A stretch of DNA of 64,000 nt from an uncultured Oscillospiraceae bacterium (GCA_910579595.1 CAJTVM010000001.1:1-64000), one strand, 5' to 3'; numbered from the stretch's first letter, positions 13,185 to 22,510 are shown. Notes: generated from the sequence alone by a model not told the origin. Numbers and translations are program-made.

Positions 13185-15967
13185 GACGGATCCCCCAGGC
13201 GGAGGACAACGGAGAAGCGGTGATCCCGCTCCCCGCTGACGTGGTAGGGATCTTCCACATCCGCGCCCCAGCTGTCGATGCCACCCACGCCCCGCATGGC
13301 CCCGCATACCGTCACCACAGTGCGCACGGGCCGGGGCAGCTCCTCCCGGTGGGCGGCCTGCTCCAGCTGCTGGGGAGTGTAGGGGATGGCGGAGAAAGCG
13401 AAAGACCTGTCCGCCATTTCCAGCGTCAGCCTGGTCCCGTCCGCCATGGACAGCACGGCTGCGCGGGTGTCCACATGACAGCCGCACTCCTGGGGGACGA
13501 GATAGGCGGGGATGTGGGGGACTTCCCGGTGCCAGCCGAACACGCCGCCCTTTTTGCGGTCGGGGTACGTCTCCCCGGACAAGCCCAGCCATTCCACCTG
13601 CCCCACCGGGACAGGGGTGGCAAAGCGCAGGCCGAACAGGGGCAGCTCAGGCCGTCCCGCCTCGCCGTAATAGTGGGCGTCCACCGTCATGCGCCCCGCG
13701 CTGTCCACAATGTAGGCCACCTCGGTGCGCAGACCCGGCAGGGCGGGGGCGGTGTAGGTGTAACGGATCATCACCATGTCCGGGGCTTCCACCGGCGCCT
13801 CCATTTTTTCGCACTGCTGCCAGCCGTCCGCCGCCGCCCAGATGGAGCTTTTGGCGGCGAAGCCGCTGCCCAGATCGTTTTCCGTGGGGGCGCGCCAATA
13901 GGCCGGACGGGGGGTGCGCCACAGCCACTCCCGGCCCCCGGTGCGCAGGGAGACAGGGCCGCCCTCGGCGTAGGAGAACAACACCTCGAAGCCGTCCCCC
14001 CGGACGCCCAAGGCCCCGTCGCCGCGGGTGACGCGGAGGGGGGACTTCTTTTTTTGCATGGGAAGGGAGGCGGCTTGGGCCGCCGCTTCGTTGGCCGCGT
14101 CCTGCCGCGCCCGCTCCGCCGGAGAGGAATACCAGTACCGCACCTCCTGCATGGCGGGCTTTTCCGTTCCGTCGGCAAAGACGATGCCGTTGCCGCTGAA
14201 GGCGTAGTCCGTCTGCCTGTCGCCGAAGTCGCCGCCGTATCCCAAAACCCGTTCTCCGCTGCAATTGACGTGCCACAGGGCCTGATCCATGTAGTCCCAG
14301 ATGAAGCCGCCCTGGTATTGAGGAAACTCCTCCCCCAGGCGGATATAGCTCTCCATGCCGCCGATGGAGTTGCCCATGTCGTGCATATATTCGCACAGGA
14401 TAAAGGGCTTTTGCGGCCTGCTTTCCAAATAGGCCCGGATGTCCCACGGCCGGGCGTACATCCGGCTCTCCACGTCGGAGATGTGATCGAACTCCCGGCA
14501 GTTGAACACGCCCTCGTAGTGCACCACCCGGCTGGGATCGTTTGCCCGGAAAAAGTCCGCCATGGCCTCGATGCAGGTCCCCGCGTAGGACTCGTTGCCG
14601 CAGGACCAGAACAGGACGGAGACGTGGTTTTTGTCCCGCTCAAACATGGAGCGCGCCCGGTCCACCACGCACTCCCTCCACTCCGCCTTGCTCCCCGGCA
14701 CGTTCCAGGACGGCTCGATGCCCCCCAGTTTCTGCCAGGAGCCGTGGCTCTCTAAGTTGGCCTCGTCGATCATGTAGATGCCGTTCCGGTCGCAAAGATG
14801 ATACCACGGGGTCTGATTGGGGTAGTGGCAGGTGCGCACGGCGTTGATGTTATTTCGCCGGAAGGTGGCCATAGCGGCCTCCATGTCCGCCATGCCGATG
14901 GCCCGGCCGGTGTCCGGGTTCCACTCGTGGCGGTTGACGCCGTTGAATACGATCCGCTCCCCGTTCAGGAGCAGCAGGCCGCCCTTCAGCTCAAACCGGC
15001 GGAAGCCGGTGTCGTAGGGGATAACCTCCGCCACGGAACCATCCGAAGCGGTGAGGGTGAGCGTTACCCGGTACAGCTCGGGGTTCTCGTGGCTCCAGGG
15101 GAGGACGTGTTCAAAGCGGAAGGGCTGGCTGCGCAGATAGTCTCCCTCGGGAGTGAGTTCCAGACCACCGTCAAACAGTACGCCCTGCACCGGGTGGGCG
15201 ATGTTACACTGGATCTTCGCACCCTGGGTTGCCCCGCTGAGGCGCAGGCGGACAGACAGCGTCCCGGCGGCGTTGTCCTCCTCCAGCCCCGTCTGGAGCC
15301 ACAGATCCTCCAGATGCACCGTGGGCTTGGCATACAGGAACACAGGGCGGAAAATGCCGGAAAAGCGGAAAAAGTCCTGATCCTCGATCCACGCCGCGCT
15401 GGAGCGCTTGTACACCTCCACGCACAGACGGTTGCCCGTCTCCCGGATGCAGGAGGTCAGATCAAAGTCCGATGGCGTGAAGCTGTCCTCGGCGTAGCCC
15501 ACAAAACGCCCGTTGAGCCAGACGTAAACGGCCTGCTCCGCGCCCTGGAAGCTGACGCAAACCCGCTGTCCCCGCAGGCTGGGGGCCAGGTCGAATTCCC
15601 GGACATAGCAGCCCACGGGGTCGTCGTCCAAATCCACCTCGGGCGGGCACAGCCCGGCGTGTCCGTCCCAGGGGTATAGGGTGTTGATATACTGGATCTG
15701 CCCATAGCCCTGGGTCTCCATGTGCCCTGGCACCCGAATGGTTCCAAAAGCGGAATCGTCAAATCCCTCCCGCCAGAACTCCGCAGGACGGTCCGCGGGA
15801 CAGGGACTCCACGCGAACCGCCAAAGCCCGTCCAGGGACTGGCGCAGGGAAGTCTCCCCCCGCTCCGCCTCCTCCGCCGAGGCATAGCATACGTGGTCGG
15901 AATGGGCGTCCAGCCGGTTCACTTGGAAAACCGTGGGATTGCCCAAATAAGATAGCCTGTCGTCCAT
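13181..15967 (-). CDS. lacZ: Beta-galactosidase, glycoside hydrolase family 2
   Basis: 928 residues: jelly-roll sugar-binding domain (about 40-215), two immunoglobulin-like domains, a TIM barrel (about 330-620) and the C-terminal Bgal small-chain domain (about 660-925). The catalytic acid/base is E459 in WSCGNESYAG and the nucleophile E526 in FILCEYMHDMGN; HEWNPDTGRA and FNGVNRHEWN are also family motifs. It hydrolyses terminal beta-galactosides in the cytoplasm (no signal peptide). Shorter than the E. coli enzyme (1023). No sugar transporter or LacI-type regulator lies next to it, so its natural substrate may be a host or dietary glycan fragment. Promoter at 16004-16032, AAGGAG before the ATG. 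Confidence 0.95.
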   Translation of the reverse strand: MDDRLSYLGNPTVFQVNRLDAHSDHVCYASAEEAERGETSLRQSLDGLWRFAWSPCPADRPAEFWREGFDDSAFGTIRVPGHMETQGYGQIQYINTLYPWDGHAGLCPPEVDLDDDPVGCYVREFDLAPSLRGQRVCVSFQGAEQAVYVWLNGRFVGYAEDSFTPSDFDLTSCIRETGNRLCVEVYKRSSAAWIEDQDFFRFSGIFRPVFLYAKPTVHLEDLWLQTGLEEDNAAGTLSVRLRLSGATQGAKIQCNIAHPVQGVLFDGGLELTPEGDYLRSQPFRFEHVLPWSHENPELYRVTLTLTASDGSVAEVIPYDTGFRRFELKGGLLLLNGERIVFNGVNRHEWNPDTGRAIGMADMEAAMATFRRNNINAVRTCHYPNQTPWYHLCDRNGIYMIDEANLESHGSWQKLGGIEPSWNVPGSKAEWRECVVDRARSMFERDKNHVSVLFWSCGNESYAGTCIEAMADFFRANDPSRVVHYEGVFNCREFDHISDVESRMYARPWDIRAYLESRPQKPFILCEYMHDMGNSIGGMESYIRLGEEFPQYQGGFIWDYMDQALWHVNCSGERVLGYGGDFGDRQTDYAFSGNGIVFADGTEKPAMQEVRYWYSSPAERARQDAANEAAAQAASLPMQKKKSPLRVTRGDGALGVRGDGFEVLFSYAEGGPVSLRTGGREWLWRTPRPAYWRAPTENDLGSGFAAKSSIWAAADGWQQCEKMEAPVEAPDMVMIRYTYTAPALPGLRTEVAYIVDSAGRMTVDAHYYGEAGRPELPLFGLRFATPVPVGQVEWLGLSGETYPDRKKGGVFGWHREVPHIPAYLVPQECGCHVDTRAAVLSMADGTRLTLEMADRSFAFSAIPYTPQQLEQAAHREELPRPVRTVVTVCGAMRGVGGIDSWGADVEDPYHVSGERDHRFSVVLRLGDPS

Positions 15968-16003
15968 AACGCTGTCTCCTTGCCATCTGTTTTATCAATG
16001 GCT

Positions 16004-16032
16004 ATAGTATCACAAAGGGGGACGGATTACAA
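16004..16032 (-). promoter_or_regulatory. Promoter of lacZ
   Basis: Minus strand TTGTAA (16027-16032), 17-base spacer, TACTAT (16004-16009). Confidence 0.6.
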
Positions 16033-16066
16033 CCACGATTCCATTGCCCGGGCGTCGCTCCCCGCT

Positions 16067-16093
16067 TATGTTTTTCCGCAAATGGGACGATAT
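16067..16093 (+). promoter_or_regulatory. Possible sigma-28 (SigD/FliA-like) promoter
   Basis: GACGATAT (16086-16093) differs by one base from the sigma-28 -10 box GCCGATAT, and lies exactly 15 bases after TATG (consensus TAAA, two matches). The weak -35 makes this tentative, but the downstream gene is flagellin-like, the classical sigma-28 target. Confidence 0.3.
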
Positions 16094-16143
16094 GATAAAA
16101 AAGGAGAGCGGCGGAAGCCGCCTGACGGAAGGAGAACCATGGC

Positions 16144-19104
16144 ATGGGTGAGCTGAGCGTACTCAGAAGGAACAGGGAGATGGCGGTGCCCCAATATCAG
16201 AAGCTGGGCAAAACGGAGAAGCGGTCCGCCGCAGCCGGGACGCAGCGGACCGCCAGCCGGGCGGCGGTAACCGTCTCGGAGACCCTGCGGCAGCTGATGG
16301 GCCGGGTGAGCCAGGCGGACCGGCAGATCCGGGAAGGCCGGCGCACCCTCCAGTCGGGGGAAGCGGCCCTGGCGGAGGTGGAGGACAGCCTGAGCCGCAT
16401 GGAAAAGCTGGCCCGGCAGGCCGCGGGGGACGGCAAGGTGGATCGCGGCGCCCTGCAAAGCTCCCTGGAGCAGATCCGGGGGGAGATCGAGCGGATTGCC
16501 CAGAACGGCATCAAGGATGGGCTGTTCCAGGACGGCGGCGGCTGGGAGGGCCTGGACGCCCTGGTGGACGCGGTGATGGACGGCCTGGGCGCGAAGCAGG
16601 ACGGGGTGGGCGGCCTGCCCGCCTGGCTGTTGAGCGCAGCGGCGGGGGACGCCCCCGACGCGGGGAAGCTGCTGGCCGCTCTGGGGCTGGACGCCAGCGC
16701 CAGCGGCAGGGATATCCTGGCGGCGCTGGGAAAGCTGCCCCTGTCGGAAAGCCCCGACGCCGGGTATCTGGCCACCATTTACCTTGGAACGGTGATCGCC
16801 GGCGGCACGCCCCACGGCGCCATCGACCCGGAGCTGGCCGCGGCGGGGCTGGGGCTGCTGCTGTCGGCGGTGGCGGACGGCGAGCTGCCGGATGAGGCCC
16901 TGGCGCGGCTCACCGGGGGGGCGTTTACCAGTCTGGCGGACTTTGAGGCTCAGTTTACTGCGGGCACCGCCCCTGGGCTTGAGGTATTCTTGACGGATCT
17001 GCTGCTCAACGGCGGCGAGCTGGCCGGGGATTCCCTGCTGGGTATGCTGGCGGGCGGCGGCGATATAGAGGCGCTCATGGATTTGCTGGCGGCCCTGGGC
17101 GGCTCCGGGGACGGGCTGCTGGCGCTGCTGGACGGGCTGGGCTCCTCCGGAGAGGGCGCGGCCCTCCAGGGGCAGCTGCCGGATCAGGGCGCGGCCCCCC
17201 CGCCCATGGAGACGGAGGAACTGGGGGACATTCAGGCAGCGGGCCGGGATCTGTCCGGCGTGGCGCTGGACGGAAAAACCGGCGCGCTGACGCTGCGCGG
17301 GGAGGCGGAAGTGATCCTCCGGGGGCTGGGCCGGGAGGCCCAGGCCATCCGTCTGACCAGCCCGGGGGCGGCGATCCTCCAGCAGGTGGAGGCCCGCCTG
17401 CTCAGCGCGGAAGGCCCCCAGACGCGGATCGTCATCGTGGAGGAAAGCGCACTGGCCATGCTGCGGCTGGAAAAGGGGAGCACCCTCACGGTGGACGGCG
17501 GCGGGCTGTTGCGCATCGGATCCCTCCGGGCCGGGGCGGGCAGCGTCCTGCGGCTGGTAGGGGGCACGGTGGTGCTGACGGAAATCGAGCGAGGGAAGCA
17601 GACGGCTTCGGTGGTGGTGGACGGCCCCGTTTCCCTGCTGGCCCCGGCAGGGGTGGCCGTGCGCAGCGCCCAGGGCCAGCAGCTGTCCCCCTTTGATATC
17701 CTGTGGAAGACCATGCTGCCGGAGTGGAGCTCCCTCACGTCCCTGGCGCTGGACGGCAGGCAGGGGCGGATGGCGCTGTCGGGGGAGCAGATGGATCTCA
17801 CCCGGCTGTGGCTGCTGGGGAGGAATAATGACAAGGACTACCCCGCCCATTCCATCGTCCTGCGGGGCAGGGATCGGGCTGGCCGCCCCACCACCCAGTA
17901 CATCTATGTGCGCTGGGACGAAAAGTCGGGAGGCTTCCAGCAGATCTCCATGTACCCCAACCCCTTTACCGTCACCGGCGGCGAGCCGGAGGTGGACTGG
18001 CGCTACGAGGAGGAGAGCCAGACACTGACCATCCTCACCGCCGAAGTGACCGCCGTAGCGGGAGGGCGCGGCATGGACGCCAACCAGGTTTCCTTCAGCG
18101 GCAGGCTGGCGCTGGCCCACGGCATCGGCATGATCAAGCTGGAGCTGGACGGGGTGGAGTGCCGGGTAGCCGAGGGCCGGGCGTTTTACCTGGGCCGGGG
18201 CAACGCGGTGACGCTGCTGCTCCGGCGGGAAACCGTCAACGTGTTTGAAAGCGGCGCGGGTTTCGCGGGCGTCTCCTTGGGGGACGGCACCTCGCTGTGC
18301 GTCGGCAACGCCCCAGGCGATAGAAGCAAGCCGGAGGGGCGGCTCACCGCCACCGCCGGATCCGGCGGCGCGGGCATCGGACGGGACAGCAGCGCGGGCC
18401 AGGAGCCCACCGGGGCCATCCTCATCCGGGGCGGCGTGATCACCGCCACCGGCACCGGGGGCGGCGCGGGCATCGGCGGGGCGCTGGGCGCGGCCGCGGG
18501 AGATATCCGCATCCAGGGGGGCACGGTGACCGCCCAAGCCGCCTGCTGCGCCGCCGCCATCGGCGCGGGCATACAGGGGGGCTGCGGCGATATTATGATT
18601 GCAGGCTCCGCCAAGGTGGCAAAGGCCCAGGGCGGCGGGCCGGACGGGGACATCGGCGGCTGCCTGTTCGGCAACTGCGGGAAGGTGGAGGTGTCCGCCG
18701 CCGCCCAGACCGGCGGGGCAAAGCTGTGGACCCAGAAGGGCCTTTCCATCCAGGTGGGGGAGGCGTCGGTGACGCTGCCCAAGTTCCGGGTGTCCGCCCG
18801 GGCCCTGCGGCTGGACGGGCTGAGCGTGGCCACCCGCGAGTCGGCGCGGGCCGCTATCACCGTGCTGGCCACCGACAGGCGCTGGGTCACCCGGCTCCAG
18901 GGAGCCTACGGGGCCATGTACGGCCAGCTGGGCCAGAGCTTCAGCAGTATGTACAGCGTCCAGCGGTACACCAGGGTGGTGCGGGACGCCGACGAGGCCA
19001 AATCGCTGAGCACTGACATCCGTGAGGTGCTGCGGCAGTCCCCCAAGGCTGTTTTCCTGCGCCAGCGGGGGATGGAGGACGTGGCCGGCCTCCTGCGGGG
19101 CTGA
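16144..19104 (+). CDS. Giant flagellin-like protein with beta-rich central domain
   Basis: 986 residues, no signal peptide. Residues ~43-129 match the conserved N-terminal D1 helices of flagellin: ..SGEAALAEVEDSLSRMEKLA followed by RQAA and IRGEIERIAQNGIKDGLF. The last ~85 residues match the C-terminal flagellin half: RVVRDADEAKSLSTDIREVL, where flagellins have S-R-I-R-D-x-D-x-A. Between lie ~770 residues: an Ala/Gly/Leu-rich helical part (130-360) and a long beta-rich part with GGAGIGR, GGVITATGTGGGAGIGG and GGTVTAQAA repeats resembling beta-helix surface proteins. The first 40 residues do not look like canonical D0. No other flagellar gene is nearby. GGAAGGAG precedes the ATG. Could be a filament-borne enzyme or adhesin, or a flagellin-derived surface protein. 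Confidence 0.65.
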   Translation: MGELSVLRRNREMAVPQYQKLGKTEKRSAAAGTQRTASRAAVTVSETLRQLMGRVSQADRQIREGRRTLQSGEAALAEVEDSLSRMEKLARQAAGDGKVDRGALQSSLEQIRGEIERIAQNGIKDGLFQDGGGWEGLDALVDAVMDGLGAKQDGVGGLPAWLLSAAAGDAPDAGKLLAALGLDASASGRDILAALGKLPLSESPDAGYLATIYLGTVIAGGTPHGAIDPELAAAGLGLLLSAVADGELPDEALARLTGGAFTSLADFEAQFTAGTAPGLEVFLTDLLLNGGELAGDSLLGMLAGGGDIEALMDLLAALGGSGDGLLALLDGLGSSGEGAALQGQLPDQGAAPPPMETEELGDIQAAGRDLSGVALDGKTGALTLRGEAEVILRGLGREAQAIRLTSPGAAILQQVEARLLSAEGPQTRIVIVEESALAMLRLEKGSTLTVDGGGLLRIGSLRAGAGSVLRLVGGTVVLTEIERGKQTASVVVDGPVSLLAPAGVAVRSAQGQQLSPFDILWKTMLPEWSSLTSLALDGRQGRMALSGEQMDLTRLWLLGRNNDKDYPAHSIVLRGRDRAGRPTTQYIYVRWDEKSGGFQQISMYPNPFTVTGGEPEVDWRYEEESQTLTILTAEVTAVAGGRGMDANQVSFSGRLALAHGIGMIKLELDGVECRVAEGRAFYLGRGNAVTLLLRRETVNVFESGAGFAGVSLGDGTSLCVGNAPGDRSKPEGRLTATAGSGGAGIGRDSSAGQEPTGAILIRGGVITATGTGGGAGIGGALGAAAGDIRIQGGTVTAQAACCAAAIGAGIQGGCGDIMIAGSAKVAKAQGGGPDGDIGGCLFGNCGKVEVSAAAQTGGAKLWTQKGLSIQVGEASVTLPKFRVSARALRLDGLSVATRESARAAITVLATDRRWVTRLQGAYGAMYGQLGQSFSSMYSVQRYTRVVRDADEAKSLSTDIREVLRQSPKAVFLRQRGMEDVAGLLRG

Positions 19105-19122
19105 CCGGTTGGCGGGCAGAGG

Positions 19123-19162
19123 ATCCCCGGCACGCTTTGGATCGCGTGCCGGGGATATTTTT
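19123..19162 (+). terminator. Intrinsic terminator after the flagellin-like gene
   Basis: 13-bp stem ATCCCCGGCACGC / GCGTGCCGGGGAT, 8-base loop, followed by ATTTTT. Confidence 0.85.
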
Positions 19163-19184
19163 CTGCGAAAACCGGGGAGGGGTC

Positions 19185-19213
19185 TTGACCGGTTTGGTCA
19201 ATGGGGGTATGGT
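19185..19213 (+). promoter_or_regulatory. Promoter with overlapping TetR-type operator
   Basis: TTGACC (19185-19190) can serve as -35, with TATGGT 17 bases later as -10. The same TTGACC starts the inverted repeat TTGACC-N5-GGTCAA (19185-19201), so a bound repressor would cover the -35 and spacer. The first gene encodes a TetR-family protein. Confidence 0.55.
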
Positions 19214-19235
19214 GGGGATGAAAGGAGGGGGCGCT

Positions 19236-19865
19236 ATGAACCCGAAGTTCTTCCAGCTCCCCGAGGAGAGGCAGGATCTGATCCGCAACAGCGCCATGGT
19301 GGAGTTCGGCGAGGGCACGTTCAAAAAAACATCGGCGGACGCCATCGCCAAGCGGGCGGGGGTGTCCAAGGCCCTGCTGTTCCACTACTTCAAGGACAAG
19401 CGGGAGATGTACCTCTATCTGTTCCAGTACGCCATCGACCAGTGCATGGAGATCTTCAACCGGCATATGCTGAAAGCCAGCTATTTCGGGGAAACAGACT
19501 TTTTTCTCACGCTGGAAAAGGGGCACCAGGTGAAAATGGACATGGTGCGCCGTCATCCGGGGCTGTTCCGATTTGTCATGCGGGCCTATTACGAACGGGA
19601 CGGCGTTCTGTCCCCCAGGCTGCGGAAGAAGCTGGACGATGTGCTGGAACAGGCCACCGGCAGCTTTCTGGAGCGAATGGATCTGTACAAGTTCAAGGAC
19701 GGGGTAGATCCCAAGGCGGTGGTGCGGCTGCTGATGCTGGCCTCCGAGGGAATGCTGGCGGAGACCGGGGCGTATACCGCGGAGGAAATCGGCAGGCTGT
19801 TTGCGGAGTATAAGAAATACGCGGATATGCTCCGCCAATTTCTCTATAAGGAGGAATACCTATGA
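19236..19865 (+). CDS. TetR-family transcriptional repressor
   Basis: 209 residues starting MNPKFFQLPEERQDLIRNSA, with AAGGAGGGGG before the ATG. The N-terminal helix-turn-helix (about 8-55) has the TetR hallmark FKKTSADAIAKRAGVSKALL then FHYFKDKREMYLY; the rest is the helical ligand-binding/dimer domain. It overlaps the next gene by four bases, so it is cotranscribed with the ABC exporter it presumably represses, through the inverted repeat at 19185-19201. The inducing compound is unknown; export of a toxic or signalling molecule is the usual role of such operons. Confidence 0.9.
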   Translation: MNPKFFQLPEERQDLIRNSAMVEFGEGTFKKTSADAIAKRAGVSKALLFHYFKDKREMYLYLFQYAIDQCMEIFNRHMLKASYFGETDFFLTLEKGHQVKMDMVRRHPGLFRFVMRAYYERDGVLSPRLRKKLDDVLEQATGSFLERMDLYKFKDGVDPKAVVRLLMLASEGMLAETGAYTAEEIGRLFAEYKKYADMLRQFLYKEEYL

Positions 19866-20554
19866 TTCGGCTTGACCATCTGACCAAAACCTACGGCAGG
19901 GCCCGGGGGGTGGCGGATCTGACCCTCCGCGTCCCGGAGGGGAGCTGCTTCGGCTTCATCGGACCCAACGGGGCGGGGAAGTCCACCACCATCCGCACCT
20001 TGCTGGGGCTGCTGTCTCCCACCGGTGGGTCGGCCAAGGTGCTGGGGCTGGACTGCGCCCGGGAACGGCGGAAAATATTGGCCCAGGTGGGCTATATGCC
20101 CTCCGAGGCCATGTTTTATCCGGATATGCGGGCGGGGGAGGTGATCCGGCTGTCCGCCAATCTGCGCGGGCAGGACTGCGGGCGGGAAGCCGCCGCCCTG
20201 TGCGAGGCGCTGGAGCTGGACAAGCGCAAACGCGTCCGGGAGCTGAGCCTGGGCAACCGGAAAAAGGTGTCCATCGTATGCGCTATGCAGCACCGGCCAA
20301 AGCTGTACATCCTGGACGAGCCTACCAGCGGCTTGGATCCCCTGGTGCAGCGGGCCTTCTGGGCGGAGCTGGAAGCCCGCCGGCGGGAGGGGGCCACGGT
20401 GTTTTTGTCCTCCCATGTACTCTACGAGGTGCATCGGTACTGCGATCGCGCCGCCATCATCCGGGAGGGGCGGCTGGTGGTGGAGGGAACCACGGCAGAA
20501 CTGGACATTGAGAATAAGTTCTTTGACTACTATGAGGGGAGGGCGGGACAATGA
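19862..20554 (+). CDS. ABC transporter ATP-binding protein (ABC-2 type exporter)
   Basis: 230 residues. Walker A GPNGAGKST (about 38-46), signature LSLGNRKKV, Walker B YILDEPTSGLDP and the switch histidine in FLSSHVLYEVHRYC are all intact. It energises export by the membrane protein encoded next, with which it overlaps by four bases, and is itself coupled to the TetR gene. The CcmA/DrrA-like class handles drugs, lipids or antimicrobial peptides; the substrate is not predictable here. Confidence 0.93.
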   Translation: MIRLDHLTKTYGRARGVADLTLRVPEGSCFGFIGPNGAGKSTTIRTLLGLLSPTGGSAKVLGLDCARERRKILAQVGYMPSEAMFYPDMRAGEVIRLSANLRGQDCGREAAALCEALELDKRKRVRELSLGNRKKVSIVCAMQHRPKLYILDEPTSGLDPLVQRAFWAELEARRREGATVFLSSHVLYEVHRYCDRAAIIREGRLVVEGTTAELDIENKFFDYYEGRAGQ

Positions 20555-21336
20555 CCATTTTCCGCAAGGAGCTGCGCACCGGGGCGGTGGGCTTCCTGGT
20601 GTGGGCCGCCGTTATTGGCGGGTTAATGGCGGTGTGCGTGGGGCTGTACCCCTCCATGTCGGGGTCTATGGAGGATATGTCCGCCCTGTTCGCCGGGATG
20701 GGGGACTTTTCCGCCGCGTTCGGGCTGGACAAGCTGCAGTTCGGATCCATTATGGGCTTTTACGGAACGGAGTGCGGCAACATCCTGGGGCTGGGCGGGG
20801 GATTTTACGCCGCCCTCACCGCCATGGGCCTGCTGGCGGGGGAGGAAGGGGGCCATACGGCGGAATTCCTGCTTACCCACCCCGTCAGCCGCCTGCGGGT
20901 GGCGGCGGAGAAGCTGCTGGCGCTGGCGGCGTTGATCGTGGGTCTGAACCTGGTCTGTTTTGCCTGCGGCGCGGGCGGCATCCTGGCCATCGGGGAGGAC
21001 GCGGACTGGAACAGCCTGCTGCGCTACCACGGGGCGCTGCTGCTGATGCAGGCGGAAATGGGCGCGCTGTGCTTCGGCCTGTCGGCGGCGCTGCGCCGGG
21101 GCGGGCTGGGGCTGGCCATGGGACTGGCCGCGCTGCTGTACTTCGCGGGGCTGCTGGTCAACCTGGACCAGGGGCTGGACTGGCTGCGGTTCGTCACCCC
21201 GTACTACTACGCCGACGCCGCCCGGATTTTTGCCCGGGAGGCCATGGCTGGCCCGGTACTGGCGGGCTGCGCCCTGGGGGCGCTGGGGGCGGGGTTCGGC
21301 CTGTGGTGGTATGGACGGAAGGATATTGCGCCGTAG
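20551..21336 (+). CDS. ABC-2 type permease
   Basis: 261 residues with about six membrane segments (for example GAVGFLVWAAVIGGLMAVCV near residue 10 and long Ala/Gly/Leu stretches around 110-230), starting with MTIFRKELR, typical of ABC-2 permeases. The large loop after the first helix is rich in Met and Phe. It forms the channel of the TetR-ABC exporter operon; last gene, followed by a strong terminator. GAGGGGAGGGCGGGACA before the start. Confidence 0.85.
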   Translation: MTIFRKELRTGAVGFLVWAAVIGGLMAVCVGLYPSMSGSMEDMSALFAGMGDFSAAFGLDKLQFGSIMGFYGTECGNILGLGGGFYAALTAMGLLAGEEGGHTAEFLLTHPVSRLRVAAEKLLALAALIVGLNLVCFACGAGGILAIGEDADWNSLLRYHGALLLMQAEMGALCFGLSAALRRGGLGLAMGLAALLYFAGLLVNLDQGLDWLRFVTPYYYADAARIFAREAMAGPVLAGCALGALGAGFGLWWYGRKDIAP

Positions 21337-21349
21337 ATTCCGGCGCGTA

Positions 21350-21388
21350 AAAAGGATCGGCATTCCCAGTGAATGCCGATCCTTTTTT
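21350..21388. terminator. Bidirectional terminator
   Basis: 16-bp perfect stem AAAAGGATCGGCATTC / GAATGCCGATCCTTTT with a 5-base loop, flanked by A and T tracts; serves the ABC operon and the convergent uroD-like gene. Confidence 0.92.
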
Positions 21389-21403
21389 GAATAAAGCGGT
21401 GTG

Positions 21404-22510
21404 TTATGTGCGGACAGAGTCCATCATCGCCTTCAGGTTCTCCAGCTTGCAGTTCAGCGGGATCTCACAGCCGGAACCCAGCACGAAGCCGCCGCCCATG
21501 GCCATTTTGATCAGATCCTCGCAGTAGGCGCTGACCTCGTCCGGCGTGCCGAAGGCCATGAGGGTGGCGGGCAAATCACCCCGGATGGCCTGCCAGCCCT
21601 TGAGGATGTCGTGGGCGGCATGGATGTCCGTCACGCCGTCCAGCTCCACCAGTATACTGCCCTTGGGGATTTCCAGCAGCTTGGGCAGCATGGGCAGCCA
21701 GTTGCCGTCGGCGTGGAGCACCACCTGGACGCCCGCATCGTGCAGGCCCAGGATCAGCTTCTTCAGGGAGGGCCAGGAAAACTCCTCGAAGATTTCGGGG
21801 GAGATGGCGTTGGCGTCGGAGCGCATGGCGTACAGGCTGGCGCGCTTGACAGGGGAGTGCTCCAGGGCGCCCAGGATATTGCCAAGCACCTCGGGGGTGG
21901 CCCTGTCAATAGCGGCCTTCACCAGATCCGGCTCGTCGTACAGGTCGTAGATGAACTCCTGAAAGGAGCGCACCATGGAGAGGGTGTCAAAGGGGGTACC
22001 GGAGGCGGTGCCGTGGATGGGGGCCACCCCGCGGGAGGCGAGATATTGGCCCACCTTGGCGGCGTTCATGCCCACGGTCATCCAGCGCTGGCCCATCTCC
22101 TGGGGGGAGGTGATGGGGGGGTGCTGGATGGTGCACAGGTAGCGGTTATACCACTGGAGGTAGCCGTTGTCCACGATGTCCTGGTAGTCCTCCACCTCCA
22201 TGCGGCAGGTCTCCTTGAGCTGGAAGGACTCATCCTCCCCCAGCTCATAGCCGGGGCGCAGGGCCTCCAGGCCGTGGAGGAAGATTACGTCCCCCGGCGG
22301 GTTGCCCTGGCAGATGTCGGGATAGCCCACCTTCTGGAAGGTGGCCTCCAGCGCGCCGATCCAGGTGTCCGTGTCGGCGAGCAGATCTTTCTGGGTCACA
22401 CCGGCCACCCGGCCGGGGTAGAGCAGCATCATGGGATAGACGGGGATATCCTGGCGGCGCTCCACCGGGAGCAGATCAAAACAGCGCTGGACCTTTTCAA
22501 AGGAATTCAT
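21404..22510 (-). CDS. Uroporphyrinogen decarboxylase-family protein (methyltransferase-like)
   Basis: 368 residues with the UroD/MtaA-CmuA TIM-barrel fold: IPVYPMMLLYPGRVAGVTQK near the start, PIHGTASGTPFDTLS, VQVVLHADGNWLPMLPKLLE and GFVLGSGCEIP near the C-terminus. In anaerobes without haem synthesis such proteins are mostly cobalamin-dependent methyltransferases acting on methylated amines, methoxy compounds or thiols, not decarboxylases. No corrinoid protein gene adjoins, so the substrate is open. Start at 22510 (MNSFEKVQRCFDLLP) is preferred over 22531 because GGAAGGGG lies 7 bases before it. Confidence 0.8.
   Translation of the reverse strand: MNSFEKVQRCFDLLPVERRQDIPVYPMMLLYPGRVAGVTQKDLLADTDTWIGALEATFQKVGYPDICQGNPPGDVIFLHGLEALRPGYELGEDESFQLKETCRMEVEDYQDIVDNGYLQWYNRYLCTIQHPPITSPQEMGQRWMTVGMNAAKVGQYLASRGVAPIHGTASGTPFDTLSMVRSFQEFIYDLYDEPDLVKAAIDRATPEVLGNILGALEHSPVKRASLYAMRSDANAISPEIFEEFSWPSLKKLILGLHDAGVQVVLHADGNWLPMLPKLLEIPKGSILVELDGVTDIHAAHDILKGWQAIRGDLPATLMAFGTPDEVSAYCEDLIKMAMGGGFVLGSGCEIPLNCKLENLKAMMDSVRT

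Noticed and set aside
16066..18537. 823-codon minus-strand ORF opposite the flagellin-like gene
   Set aside because: Arg/Pro/Gln-rich shadow; the plus-strand frame has a ribosome site, recognisable flagellin ends and a terminator.
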